Part shown: piece by piece, positions 1-10,063 of the stretch
How positions within the stretch are numbered: the stretch's first letter is position 1
Layout of the letters: each line of letters opens with the position of its first letter
Origin: Fragilaria crotonensis
Taxonomy: Eukaryota > Bacillariophyta > Fragilariophyceae > Fragilariales > Fragilariaceae
Direction: 5' to 3'
DNA length: 64,000 bases
NCBI GenBank assembly: GCA_022925895.1
Contig: JAKSYS010000055.1
Coordinates: 62,001-126,000, forward strand
Program-made: the position numbers and the translations under genes
The notes under the pieces: model-generated
Told to the model about the DNA's origin: nothing
Databases searched by the model: none
Seen by the model: only the letters and a program-made list of their open reading frames with translations

Positions 1-50
1 GTACGTATGAGCTTCAAGAACAATGCACGAGCTGGTCACTAAACTAACAG

Positions 51-194
51 CTTCTCAAGAGGCTGCTCAACGAACGCAAACGAGAAATGCTCATTCAGAA
101 AAAAGATTTAAAAGCAGAAACAGAAGTGGGTTGCCAGACGCCATGGGAAAACTATCAGATTAATGCCCTTGACACCTACTGGTCATTCGAATAG
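51..194 (+). CDS. 3'-terminal exon of an unidentified gene (partial)
   Basis: Positions 51-194 read as 47 codons and a stop. The peptide is lysine- and glutamate-rich and ends in TPWENYQINALDTYWSFE. Positions 1-50 look like an intron: they begin GTACGT and end CTAACAG, with a CTAAC branch-like sequence just before the acceptor. If so, the window starts exactly at a donor. The stop at 192-194 lies beyond the DBR1 stop on the other strand (176-178), so the two coding regions overlap tail to tail by 19 bp. The composition and clean frame look coding, but I do not recognise the family. The alternative is chance open sequence. Confidence 0.45.
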   Translation, partial: LLKRLLNERKREMLIQKKDLKAETEVGCQTPWENYQINALDTYWSFE

Positions 195-1879
195 ACTCCT
201 TCGATCCGGGCTTTCTTGGATGCCGATTCATCCGGAGATGCTTTACCATTCAATTTAATCTGTTGCTCAGACGATGGAGGAGGTGCGGGATTCTCGTCAA
301 GACTTGTAGAGTCATGGTCCTCATCATCCTCGAGATCGATCTCATTTTCGTCGACCACTTTTTGCTCTTGATGATATGGTACGGTAATTATATGCTGAAG
401 ATCCAGCTTCTGCAGTAGACGATCGGTTTGCGGATTTCCCATTCGTAACAACGGTGGCCGGATGGCCTCACCAGGCGTAAATGGAGATACAGTAGTGGTA
501 AAGTCATTGGGAATCTCGAGTGAACCCTCGAACCGTGTACGGATCCACTCCATCTCCTCGTTAGAAACCGTAACAAGCTCATCAGGGATGTAGACGCGCC
601 TTCTTTCAGATAACGTTAGGTGGTGAGTCTTTTTCAAAACGGCAAGCCATTCGACATCATATTCTAACTTTGGCGTGGGACTGGATCCAGTTACATGGAC
701 AATGGATAAATATTGACGCCGAGGTAGACATTTGTCAAGCGACAGAAAACGCGTCATTTGATCCGTCAAGTCTTCCACGTTGTCGCAGGCTTTGTTCGAT
801 TCGAGGCTTCTAAACTGCGTCATCAGTTCGCCAGTAGAATCCTCAGCGTTGGTCTCTTCACACGGTGGCGCATGTGTCGGTCCAACTTGAGATGGCACTA
901 ACGACGTTATTGTGTCATTTGTTGGAGTTTTGCCATGATGCACTTGCGCTGCGAATTTGACGTGCAAATGTGCCGCAAACCACCACTTGGGTTTGAGTTT
1001 CTGAAGGACTTCCCACCCGGCAAACTGCCAAGGTCGTTGCGTTGTATTTCCTCTCGGAAAAAGGGTTTCTGACGGAGCAGTGCTTGGGTATTCCCATGCT
1101 GCTCAATTCCTGAGGCCAATCGTGTGATAACATAATGTCCATTTCGTTCAAACATTTCATTCGAAAAACATCGAGATTCCGGACGTGGTAGACGGAGCGA
1201 ATGGAGGATTTATCATAGGGTGGGCGTTCGAAACGTCCCAACAGGTAGTCATGCGATTTGTAGATCCCACTTAGTCCTCCAATTCTGACTCCACCCACTC
1301 GCACCACACCAGCTGCCCCAAGATAATAAATGTTTGGTGCGACCCAACCTCCATAATGCAGTTCAGAAAGAGGCTGGGAGGCTTCATGATTGCCCCCAAT
1401 GAAAATGGTAAGGACAGGTGCTTGTGCTATACCAGCATAATATTTCCAAAAGGATCCAATGGTGCGATACTTTGGTGGGACAGCGAGAGAATGAAAGTCC
1501 GCAGTGTTCCGAAGTGATTGAAAATCGCCACAGCATAAAAGCACGTCAACCTTGTTTCCTGTGAGCTCTTCGTGCTTTGCAACTCGTTCGTATATAGCAT
1601 CAAGTTCCCCATGACAACATCCTTGAATTGCGAATGATATTGAATCTGAAGTCTTTTCCCCCAATTCCTCGATCGGATCCTTCCAATCGGCCGAGTAATT
1701 CTTGATGTTGGTGTTGTTGGGTCCGTTGCCATTGTGGCTGCCTCCTCCTCTTCCTCGGCCACCTCCTCTACCTTGACGTCCTCGAGAATGATGACTGTTA
1801 TTTCTCCTCCAAACCTACCCCCGTCGTGTCCTCGTCGTCCCCGACCCCTTCCCTGGTGGAACGGCACAAAGTCGGCCAT
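176..1879 (-). CDS. DBR1: Lariat debranching enzyme (DBR1), frame-interrupted as sequenced
   Basis: DBR1 hydrolyses the 2'-5' bond of intron lariats in the nucleus. Metallophosphoesterase motifs appear in order: GCCHGELD, CCGDFQSLRN, GGNHEAS, LSHDWP, KPFFREEIQRNDLG, then WWFAAHLHVKFAAQVHH. The C-terminus is acidic and ends in a basic stretch with SKKARIE. The ATG at 1879 gives a glycine/arginine-rich (RGG) extension of about 50 residues before the catalytic domain, which is unusual for this enzyme. Three frame changes occur, near 1808, 1086 and 1030. Each is explained by one missing base (for instance CC to C, GGGG to GGG) and each resumes exactly in homologous sequence. All metal ligands are kept, so this is probably a working gene with sequence errors rather than a pseudogene. 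Identification is very secure; the exact start is less so. Confidence 0.92.
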
Positions 1880-2056
1880 TGTTTGTGCGTTACACAAAGG
1901 GGGGACTCTTGTCAGCAAACTCGTACTAGCACTGTACGCAGTTTACTGTATGGTGCACGCTGAGTGCTATGGCTGGATGCATATTCATGGTACACGAGGT
2001 AGCCCCACGTCGGTCTTGGTATTCAATGTTTTAGTTCTGGCGTAGAAAGTATACTA

Positions 2057-2071
2057 AGTCTACGGTGGTGC
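2057..2071 (+). repeat. Possible left terminal inverted repeat
   Basis: AGTCTACGGTGGTGC matches the inverted right edge (5337-5354) apart from a two-base gap and one mismatch. It lies 17 bp beyond the transposase stop. Confidence 0.4.
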
Positions 2072-2087
2072 AACTGGATCAAGGATT

Positions 2088-5000
2088 CTAATCCGGATTC
2101 ATCACAAACTTGGAATCGAAGTCCATTACACATCGATGGGTTTTGAAGTTCACAACCAGTTTCTCCAATGCAACAGGACCGTACTTTGAACAGTCTTGCT
2201 GTACTTTAGCACTGCATTGACCACTGTCAACAGCATGGTAAGCAAGAAGGTATTGTCGGGCTCGTCTTGCAAACTTCCGAATTCGTTGGATTGAAATGAC
2301 TTGCGCCGACAAACAATGTCTAACACCTGCCATGAAGTTTTCTTTCCCTTTCTTTTCTTTCAATGTCAGATTGCGATAAGCACCTTTACTGCATGCCCAC
2401 ATGTACTCCACACCTTTGCCAGCAATTTTGGCATGGCATTTGGGAGTCGACATGACTTCCACGCCAAGTTTCGATCCCACGTGTTCCATCATGCCTTCTT
2501 CGTTCAAGAAATCTGGACACATTGCCATTAGATGACGCAAACTGAAGCAGAAATCGACGTTGCCAAGCTCATCCTTCCTACCGGTAAGTGTGTAGCTTGA
2601 TAGCTTGGTTGTATCGATGAACCCTCGTTCCCACAAAACTTGAAGCAAACCCTTTGCCTTTCCTACCCAACCTTCCTTGATTTTAGGAACTTCGCGATCG
2701 ATCGGAATGTTGTTGCTGATACAAACGGCGACCAGTTCCTTTTTGTTTTTTCCCTTTGTGTTGATTCCTTTGCCATGTAAATCCAGGATTAACTCTGATT
2801 TGTTTCGTTGTGCAATGGATGGAGTACCATCGATTTGGTCATGGCAATTCAGAAGGCAATCATTTGTTTCCATCCAGAAAGGCCCAGCGTCTGTTTCGTC
2901 AAATGTCAAATGCTGAATTTGTCCAGGTTCCAGGATTCGTGGATAGGGGCCAAGGAAGCCGGATTCCCGTTCGATTACTGTCGGGTGCATGGCTGGACAT
3001 TTGCCTCCGAAGGATTTGTTCATTCTGGATGCGTTAAGACCGTCAGGGCGCTGCTTTGCATGCCCTGACGAGTGGTCGAAGAGAAAAACAAAATGATAGT
3101 TTGGATGCATAATTTTTAGACAGTCAACCACGTCTTCGAACTGTAAGACCATGTGGTTGTAGTCCCAATACCCTTCTTTGTTTTCTCCGTAGTCAAAGTA
3201 TGTTAGGAATGGCAACTTGCGTGTCGAAAGAAGGGCTTGAGGGAAGAGCCATGGACTTCCATAGCTGCTTCCTCGTCTGCATATCGTGACCCTTGGCGTA
3301 TCTCATTTACGGAATGTAGCAGTTGTTGATCTAATTCATGGATTAAGTCGTACTCCCTGCAGATGAATGATGAAATCATCACCCCTGCGCCCTCGTCCTT
3401 TGGGAGGAGAGGACGCTCGCCTTTTGGACCCGTCCACATCTTGGAGAGAAACGAAAATTGCTTGAAGATAGCCTCATCTTGGCCGATGAACATTACTGTT
3501 CGCTTGTTTGTGTCCCTTCTCACACTCAACTGTGCTCCGAATGGCCCTACTTGATCGCCAACATTTTCAAAAGGAACAGCATCAATGTGATATTCCAACA
3601 TCTCGATGTTAGTGACAGGATCAAGATATGCATAGCCGCAATTTCTCGTAACTAAATCTTGTTCCTCTAGTATCTTAGAAGCTACAAGAGTGAGCTGAAC
3701 CCAACGATGAGCCTGCACTTCGTGAGCAATGTAACGTTTTGTGAAGATAGGCCGATACGCAAGCGTTTCTGGCTTCTCGTGACCGTCTACAAAATAATGC
3801 TTGCTCCGGTTTCTATATCGGAAACCCGTTGCATGCATCCATCGCACCACAGTGGCAATCGATACCTTCGATAAACCATAACTCTGAAGGTAGTCCTTTG
3901 TTTGCTGTGACAGCTCCGCAGCTGGTGACGGTTGCAATAATTCCTCTTCTGAATTTTCGGCTTCTTTGATGCCTCGCTCTATTCTTGCCATCATTGTTGG
4001 AATCAAGGTTTCTAGTACATACGTATGCATTCGCTCCACTGATAGTTCCTTCAGAATGCTAACTCCGTGCTTTTTGAAAGCATCCATTGCATCTGGATTC
4101 TCAATAAAGAACGGAGGCAACCGACTTTTTGGTGCAGGTGACTTACAAAAGGTGCCTTTTGGACTGTAGGCCAATCGTCTGTGCCAGCTCGCCAGTGGCC
4201 GCCAATGCGTACGATTCAATTCCAATGTCGTTCATCATGGCAATAGAATACTCAATGCATTGTTGCCAAGTCCACCTTGATTTGTCAGTCACCTCGTCAA
4301 CAAATTTTCGCAATGCACAGGCAAGGTACATGCTCCTATGCCGAATCAGAAACACGTCTTGTTCTGAGCACAAATCATCGTGATCGCTTCCATCAACTAA
4401 CAATGCCCTCCAATCAGCAGCAACACGATTAACCTTCTCCAGCTTTTCTATTCGATCGAGCACAATTTTCTTCACATCGCAGTGCAGGCCATACAATGAA
4501 CTCGGTGCAAATAACTTTCTGGAATCTCCAGATTCCCAGTATGTCGACAAACAAAGTGCCGCTGCTGGTGGTGGTTGTGCTCCCTCCTCAGTGGTTGTCA
4601 TCACCGACAAGAAGATACCAGAACTGCTTGATTGCTCTTCTATCTGACTTTCACTTCCTTGTTCAACACATGCACCGAATTTGCGCCTCTTGTAGTTTGT
4701 CACTCCAATGGCTTTGTCAGAAAAATATTGCGATGACGTGAAGTCAACATGTTGACGTGTTCTCGGAGGTAACGCCTTCGATGTATTTTGCTCTTTCCAA
4801 GCTACAGAATTGGACACAGTTGGGTAGGATTCGGGGCATACTTTTGCAGTTACCTGGAAGAAATCATACTTCAGCTGCTTTCCTTCTGCGTCCCTTGTCG
4901 TTTTGAAGTCGTGACGAAAGAGTTTCAGTTGTTCGTCATCGCAGACGCCGACAAAAATGTTGCCTTCAGAGGACTTGTCGTGATACTCCTTGCCTACAAC

Positions 5001-5189
5001 CCGTAGCAGTTCCGACTTTGTCACCTTCACATCTTCTCCAAGTTGGCATCTTGTATTGATTTCGTCCACCAATGTGTCGGCTTGCCACCAAACGTCATGT
5101 AGTCGTGCGTCACGGAAGACTGCATTGAAACTACTTCCCACGAACTGATGGCGCATCTTTCTGCGGAACTTCGGCGTGTTTTCACTCAT
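2088..5189 (-). CDS. DDE superfamily transposase with SAP-like insert
   Basis: The ATG at 5189 (MSENTPKF) is preferred to an upstream TTG. An N-terminal region of about 350 residues is followed by a variable stretch and then an RNase-H-fold catalytic core. The putative acidic triad is D in FIGQDEAIFKQF (about 3490), D in FLFDHSSGHAKQ (about 3080) and E in GVEYMWACSKGAYR (about 2405). The order and surrounding motifs (VDGHEKPETLAYR, GENKEGYWDYN, TPKCHAKIAG) fit a DDE family common in diatoms and fungi. Between the second D and the E, about 2720-2810, is a SAP-like motif (KSELILDLHGKGINTKGKN). The frame changes near 3220 (one base lost) and near 4146. The latter coincides with GTAAGT and could be an indel or a small intron. 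It was probably mobile until recently. Confidence 0.75.
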
Positions 5190-5336
5190 AATGACCAAAG
5201 AGAAGATGTTTATAAAAGAAGTTCCTTGGAAGGTCAAGCATTCATTGAGATATGCAACATCATGGTCTGTGGATCTTCAAGTAAGTCAATCAGCGTGTTG
5301 TTCTATTTTAGTTATGAGCGCACTAAAAAAATAGTG

Positions 5337-5354
5337 GTACCACCTACGTAGACT
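5337..5354 (-). repeat. Possible right terminal inverted repeat
   Basis: The complement reads AGTCTACGTAGGTGGTAC, the partner of 2057-2071. It lies about 150 bp upstream of the transposase ATG. Confidence 0.4.
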
Positions 5355-6624
5355 CTACCTCGCGAGCTTTCCTCGTGAATCAAGCCATAGGTACAGTGCT
5401 CCGTTATTAGGCGTCAGAGCTCAGAGCTTTACAAGTACCAGTACTCGGGTACGAGTACTCCGGACACTACAGACCATTCGGGCTGTGAAGAAGTGGACCG
5501 ATTTTTGGTTATGAGTACAATTTTATATAAAAATGCCGTTTTATTTAACCTTCCTTCACCGCCTGTCGAGGAATGTACTTCTATGGTGCGTAATAAATGA
5601 ATAGATTGTTTTGGAAAAGACGTTAAATTCCCTCCAAATCCGCCACTGGTGCAACAGGTTGACGATGTACGCATTCTACGGTGCTTCGATTGATGACAAT
5701 GAGTCAAGAATTACTTCGTTTCTACATTAACAATGGCGATAGTTACTTGCCCTCCAAGGCGGATGGAACAATTCAATCCATTAATAGCTACCGGTAGTCA
5801 TCAGTCGTTTGTAGGGTTGTTGGCAGTCGGAAAATTGAACCAGTAGTTGAGGTTCTGACACCCTCGGACGACACGGATTCCAGTATTTCAGAAGTGGAGC
5901 ACCGCACCAAGATATGGAAAGCACAGCTAAACAACAAGCATGCTGGGGAACATGGCGTACCGAAGGTTGATCATTCGGAGTTGTCTCTGCTACTCTTGAT
6001 TGTAGTGAGCTTGTCTTCGGGAAACTGGTGAAATCATCGTTGGCAATCTTGGTGATAACGGAGCGAATCGTTCGTTAAAGGGGACAGCATCACAGGCAGT
6101 TACTTCTCCTTAGCCCTGGTACTGTTTGCAGCTATTAGCATTAACTTGGGGAATTGCTTGATGTCAAATACTAGTGAAAGCCCCATTGAATGTGCATCTG
6201 GGTCACCGGCAACAATGAATGCTTCATACTACTACTACAAGTACCACTCTTGTGCTGCTTCGCATCAATTATTTTTACCAAATCGAGTCGAGTCTGGACT
6301 CAGTCCAGACTGAGTCCGGACTGAACCAATAAAATAACCCGAGTTATTTTACTACTTCCCTTTAATAACTGCAGTTATTTTTACTACTTCGCCCGGTATA
6401 CCGATTACCTCTGGTAGTGCAGTAATGTACTTCGTACCGCGAGTAACAATAACTCAAGGTGCATGACTCTGACTCTGAGGCGTACGCATACTCTGATCTC
6501 GCGGAGCTCGTACGAGTACATGGAGTGTCTGGTATGTACAGTACCAGTACAACTGTACTTGGTGTACTTGATGTAAAGCATGGACGACTAGTACAAGTAG
6601 TACGTAGTAGTACTTAGCAGAGAC
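5355..6624. other. Non-coding, GTAC-rich; palindromes at 6291-6322
   Basis: No convincing gene is seen. Words such as GTACTCCAGTACT and CTTGTACCTGGTAC recur. At 6291-6311 a 21-nt inverted repeat (AGTCTGGACTCAGTCCAGACT) is followed at 6313 by the palindrome AGTCCGGACT, which recurs at 11066 and 11089. Confidence 0.5.
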
Positions 6625-6880
6625 GGAATTTCAAACCCAGCCCACCCAAACCCACGGCCCACCCAAACCCATTGGGTTAAGGGTGGGTTTAGGTGAGCTC
6701 AGGATTTCATGGGTGGGTCTGGGTGGGCCGGCAAATCATAGCAAAAAATGACAGTAGATGTTTGCTACCGGTAGTAGTAGAACCATGTACTCCAGTACTC
6801 CCTACTGGGTTTGGGTGGGTTTGGGTAGGTCTTGGTAGATCGTATGGGTTCTGGGTGGGTTTGGGCTGGTACTTCCGTGA
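6625..6880. repeat. G-rich TGGGTTTGGGTGGG dyad
   Basis: C-rich CCCACCCAAACCCA units on the left (6635-6675) face G-rich TGGGTTTGGGTGGG units on the right (6680-6870). The strand can therefore fold back on itself or form G-quadruplex-type structures. An open frame crosses it on both strands, but only because the repeat lacks stops. Confidence 0.6.
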
Positions 6881-7079
6881 ACGTAGCTTTACGTGGGTAC
6901 CCATGGGTTTGATGTTTTCAGAAATTCCCGTCTCTGGTACTTAGTACCTGGTACTTGTACTCCCAATACAAGGAACAATTAGATGTACTTCGGGTAGACT
7001 GGTACCAGGTACTTGCACTCTTATCCTTGGTGCTATCCTTGGGTTACAATGTTACAATGTTACAATCAGGGATGCGCAA

Positions 7080-7450
7080 CAAAAAAACGATCGTGTTACA
7101 ATGCATATATATATTGCAATATAATGTTACCAATATATTGTATTGGTCGGTCCAACCATACCAATGCATTGTATTGTATTGTTACCTCTTGACAATACAA
7201 ATCTATTGTACAATATATTGTACCTGGTACACCACTTTCATACGGTCTGATGCATTAAATCCGACTGAAGGGGGAAGAATTGTAAAAAGGACAATATATT
7301 GCTATATATTGTTACCAATATATTGTATTGGCTAGTTCAACAATATCAAGAATATGTTGTATTGCCGTAAATTGCAATATATTGTATTGGTGGTAACGTA
7401 TATTGCAATACACTTATTGTTCATATTCAAAACCACCAATACGATAACAA
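7080..7450. repeat. AT-rich array of palindrome CAATATATTG
   Basis: Five exact copies of the self-complementary decamer CAATATATTG lie at 7131, 7211, 7292, 7316 and 7375, several extended to CCAATATATTGTATTGG. Diverged TATTGTATTGT pieces fill the spaces. The spacing is irregular, so this is not a simple tandem repeat. Confidence 0.7.
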
Positions 7451-8066
7451 TACTATTGTGCGCACCCTGTTTACAAGTACTTTGGAGTGCTTGAGTACTT
7501 GAGTACTCTTAATTCCACTTCACATAATGCAGCACTGCGTGTTGCGTGTACCACATGTACCAAGTACTTAGTGCCTTCATTGCTTCCCATTTCCAAGCTT
7601 TCCTGGTTGTGTACATTCTTGCGTCTTTATCATACAAGGATAAATGGACTGGTAAATTGACCACTTGTAGTGTGAGTCAAGTGCACCAAGAGAAACATTT
7701 GCCTTTTCAATTGCAACAGCACTCACCAGCAATAAAAATGTTTCCTCCAGTCTGCAAATGAGTCCTCTGTTCTGTATTGATTGCATCCACAGTTGTTGGT
7801 AACCCTAACAAGCAAGATCTGAATACACTGAAGTGGAGGCCTTTGTTCAAGATTCATGCATGGCAATATTGTTTGACCTGCTTGTAATGCATAACACCCA
7901 CTTGAATATGACACTTTTCATATCCTTGTGAATGCATATCATAAGGGGCCTTTACTCAAGGTTCTTGCATCACAGTATGGTTTCTCCTACTGGCTGGATG
8001 TTTTCACAGGTTAGTAGATTATTTTGTGTGTGCATGCAAGGAATAAGAATACATTCTTGGTGGACA

Positions 8067-8262
8067 CGTACTCTCTACAAACTCTGCAAAGTTGATTGAT
8101 TGCATCAAAACAAGAACCAAAGTAGCCACCACACAATCTAGTACCTAGTACTATTGTGAGATTATTCATGAGCTGCAACAGAGGTCGTAACACTGTCACT
8201 GCATGGAGAAGTATCTGGAGCATAGACAAGATGAAACCGTGGGTTCTTGTCAATTCATATCT
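8067..8262 (+). repeat. Direct duplication, copy 1
   Basis: About 195 bp beginning CGTACTCTCTACAAACTCTG, repeated 242 bp downstream with scattered substitutions and small indels. No coding potential is seen. Confidence 0.75.
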
Positions 8263-8308
8263 ATCTCTATATCTCCATGACACCATGCTACTGCATCCTT
8301 GTTGGAAA

Positions 8309-8505
8309 CGTATTCTCTACAAACTCTGCAAAGTTGATTGATTGCATCAAAACAAGCAAGAACTAAAGTACCCACACAATTGACCTAGTACTATTGTGAG
8401 ATAATTCATGAGCTGCAACAGAAGTAACACTGTCACTGCATGGAGAAGTATCTGGAACATAGTAGTAGACAAGATGACACCATGGGTTCTTGTTAATCCA
8501 GCCAC
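8309..8505 (+). repeat. Direct duplication, copy 2
   Basis: This repeats 8067-8262, including the inner CTAGTACTATTGTGAGAT and GCATGGAGAAGTATCTGGA segments. The divergence is modest, so the duplication is not very old. Confidence 0.75.
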
Positions 8506-8887
8506 TGCCTACTGTGCATGGTGGTCAACTATCTATGGTCAATGATGCGCCAATCCGAATAGCGTGCGCTATTCCGATTAGTTTAGCCTTAATGCCAATG
8601 TGTTTCATCGGCTCACAACTTCTATTATAATCCTATTATACTTCAATTGTATTCTTACCGGCTGTCCTGACAATTGTATGCAGGGTGAAGATGAGGCAAG
8701 AGGATATCATACTTTGCCACAACACTAACGAGAACAGTACACACACGTTCATTCATATCGGTATTGCAATGCACTGTGCCTTCTTGTTTCTGCGTTTGTT
8801 CCTCTCCATCACGTCAGCCCTGAACTAACCCGAATCCCATGCGGGTTGTTGTTTGTGGAGCCACTGTATTAGGGAGGGCCTCACAGT

Positions 8888-10063
8888 TTGTGTGCAACAA
8901 GCAAACCAGGGGATCCGACCTCATCTTGTTTCATTCAGGGAAACCTTGGAGACAGCTGCTATTTCAAGATCCTACCTTGCAAGGCTGTGATGGCCCAGAT
9001 CAAAGTGGTACATAGGAGGAGGTCCACCACAACTGTGAATTGCCCAACCCTCATCATGCGGCAAGCTACAGCAGGCAACAGGTTTGCTGCTCTTGCATCT
9101 CAAGAAAAGGTCATCCTCCGCATGAACCCCAATCTATTCCTCATCCACCCAGCAATATTCAACTTGGAAGATGGAGCCCCAAGACTGGTCAGGTCCAGGG
9201 AAATGGCAATTGATATTATTGATGCAGCCATGAAGAGGATGATGGAAGTAGATGCAAAGAAGCTTTATACGCAGCAAATGTTGAGTTGCTCTTGGGAATA
9301 CTTTGGGCATCGGACAACAGGCAGGGGACTGCTGACCAATGTTCAATGACCAATGTTGAAGAGTACCCAAACCTCAATCACGCCTGTCCGGCCAATTAAG
9401 AAGAAATTGATGAATGACTGCCAACCCACAGTTGATGCGGAGAGGGAAGGGCAAAATGATGAACCAGAGGAAGGCACTGTCATGCCCTGGGCAGTCTTGT
9501 CACAAATGAACCGTATGCACGAGAGTCGAGAAACAAGGTTTGAAGAAGGATCAAGCCAATCCTATCCATATTCAAGGCTTGAGACCCATCAATCAGACAA
9601 GGTTCTTAACTGCACTGTGGTGAACTTCCAGCAGGGTTGGTGCAGAACTAGTCATGTTCAAATTCATGATGACTGTGATCATGATCAAGACACCTCCAAA
9701 AGCAGTTGGGCTTTTGAAGGCATCAAGATGAGGATTGAGCAGGAGATTCTGTGATGGGTGCTGCCACCAATTCCTATCGGCAGTGTTTCTGTCATTCTTG
9801 GAGACATATTTGGCAAACTGGGAGGATTACAGTTAAGTTTCCGCCCAAAGATAGTAGGGTTCTTCCACCATCATCCCACAAATGTCCATGACCAAAGACC
9901 CAGCTATGTACAGCCTTTCAATATGCTGGAGCCACTAACCTGCAAAGGATCAATAGCCACCGCAAAAGGGATAGAAGCAATACATTTTGGAAGCACAATG
10001 ATGGAACTCTTTGGGTCTAAATTTGTGTATAGCGTCATCACCACACTTCTTCAGAATTTTTGA
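8888..10063 (+). pseudogene. Decayed coding stretch, family not recognised
   Basis: Three successive open frames (8888-9349, 9353-9754, 9758-10063) lie on the + strand with short gaps and frame changes. The first holds plausible protein sequence (GNRFAALASQEKVILRMNP, MAIDIIDAAMKRMMEVDAKK). I cannot name a family. It may be the remains of a transposon gene. The weak alternative is chance open frames in DNA of moderate GC content. Confidence 0.3.

Larger units (their letters stand above)
2057..5354 (-). mobile_element. DDE-type DNA transposon, superfamily not assigned
   Basis: A single transposase gene fills the interval. Short imperfect inverted repeats lie at both edges: AGTCTACGGTGGTGC at 2057-2071, and the complement of 5337-5354, which reads AGTCTACGTAGGTGGTAC. 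No convincing target-site duplication was found, so the boundaries are provisional. Confidence 0.5.

Noticed and set aside
1734-2045. Open frame on the + strand opposite the DBR1 start
   Set aside because: It is the complement of the RGG-coding region; a serine/threonine-rich shadow.
4059-4146. 88-nt intron in the DDE transposase
   Set aside because: The GTAAGT...TTAG boundaries and phase fit, but removal would delete well-formed coding sequence (RLPPFFIENPDAMDAFKKHG). An indel or a much shorter intron remains possible, so none was called.
6655-6870. Interstitial telomere repeat
   Set aside because: The unit TGGGTTTGGG is irregular and faces its complement; diatom telomeres are expected to be regular TTAGGG-type runs.
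6955-7335. 126-residue open frame on the + strand
   Set aside because: Low-complexity TATTGTATTGT translation; composition explains it.
7080-7450. CRISPR-like array
   Set aside because: The repeats are 10-bp palindromes at irregular spacing with similar sequence between them, not uniform repeats with unique spacers, and the setting is eukaryotic.
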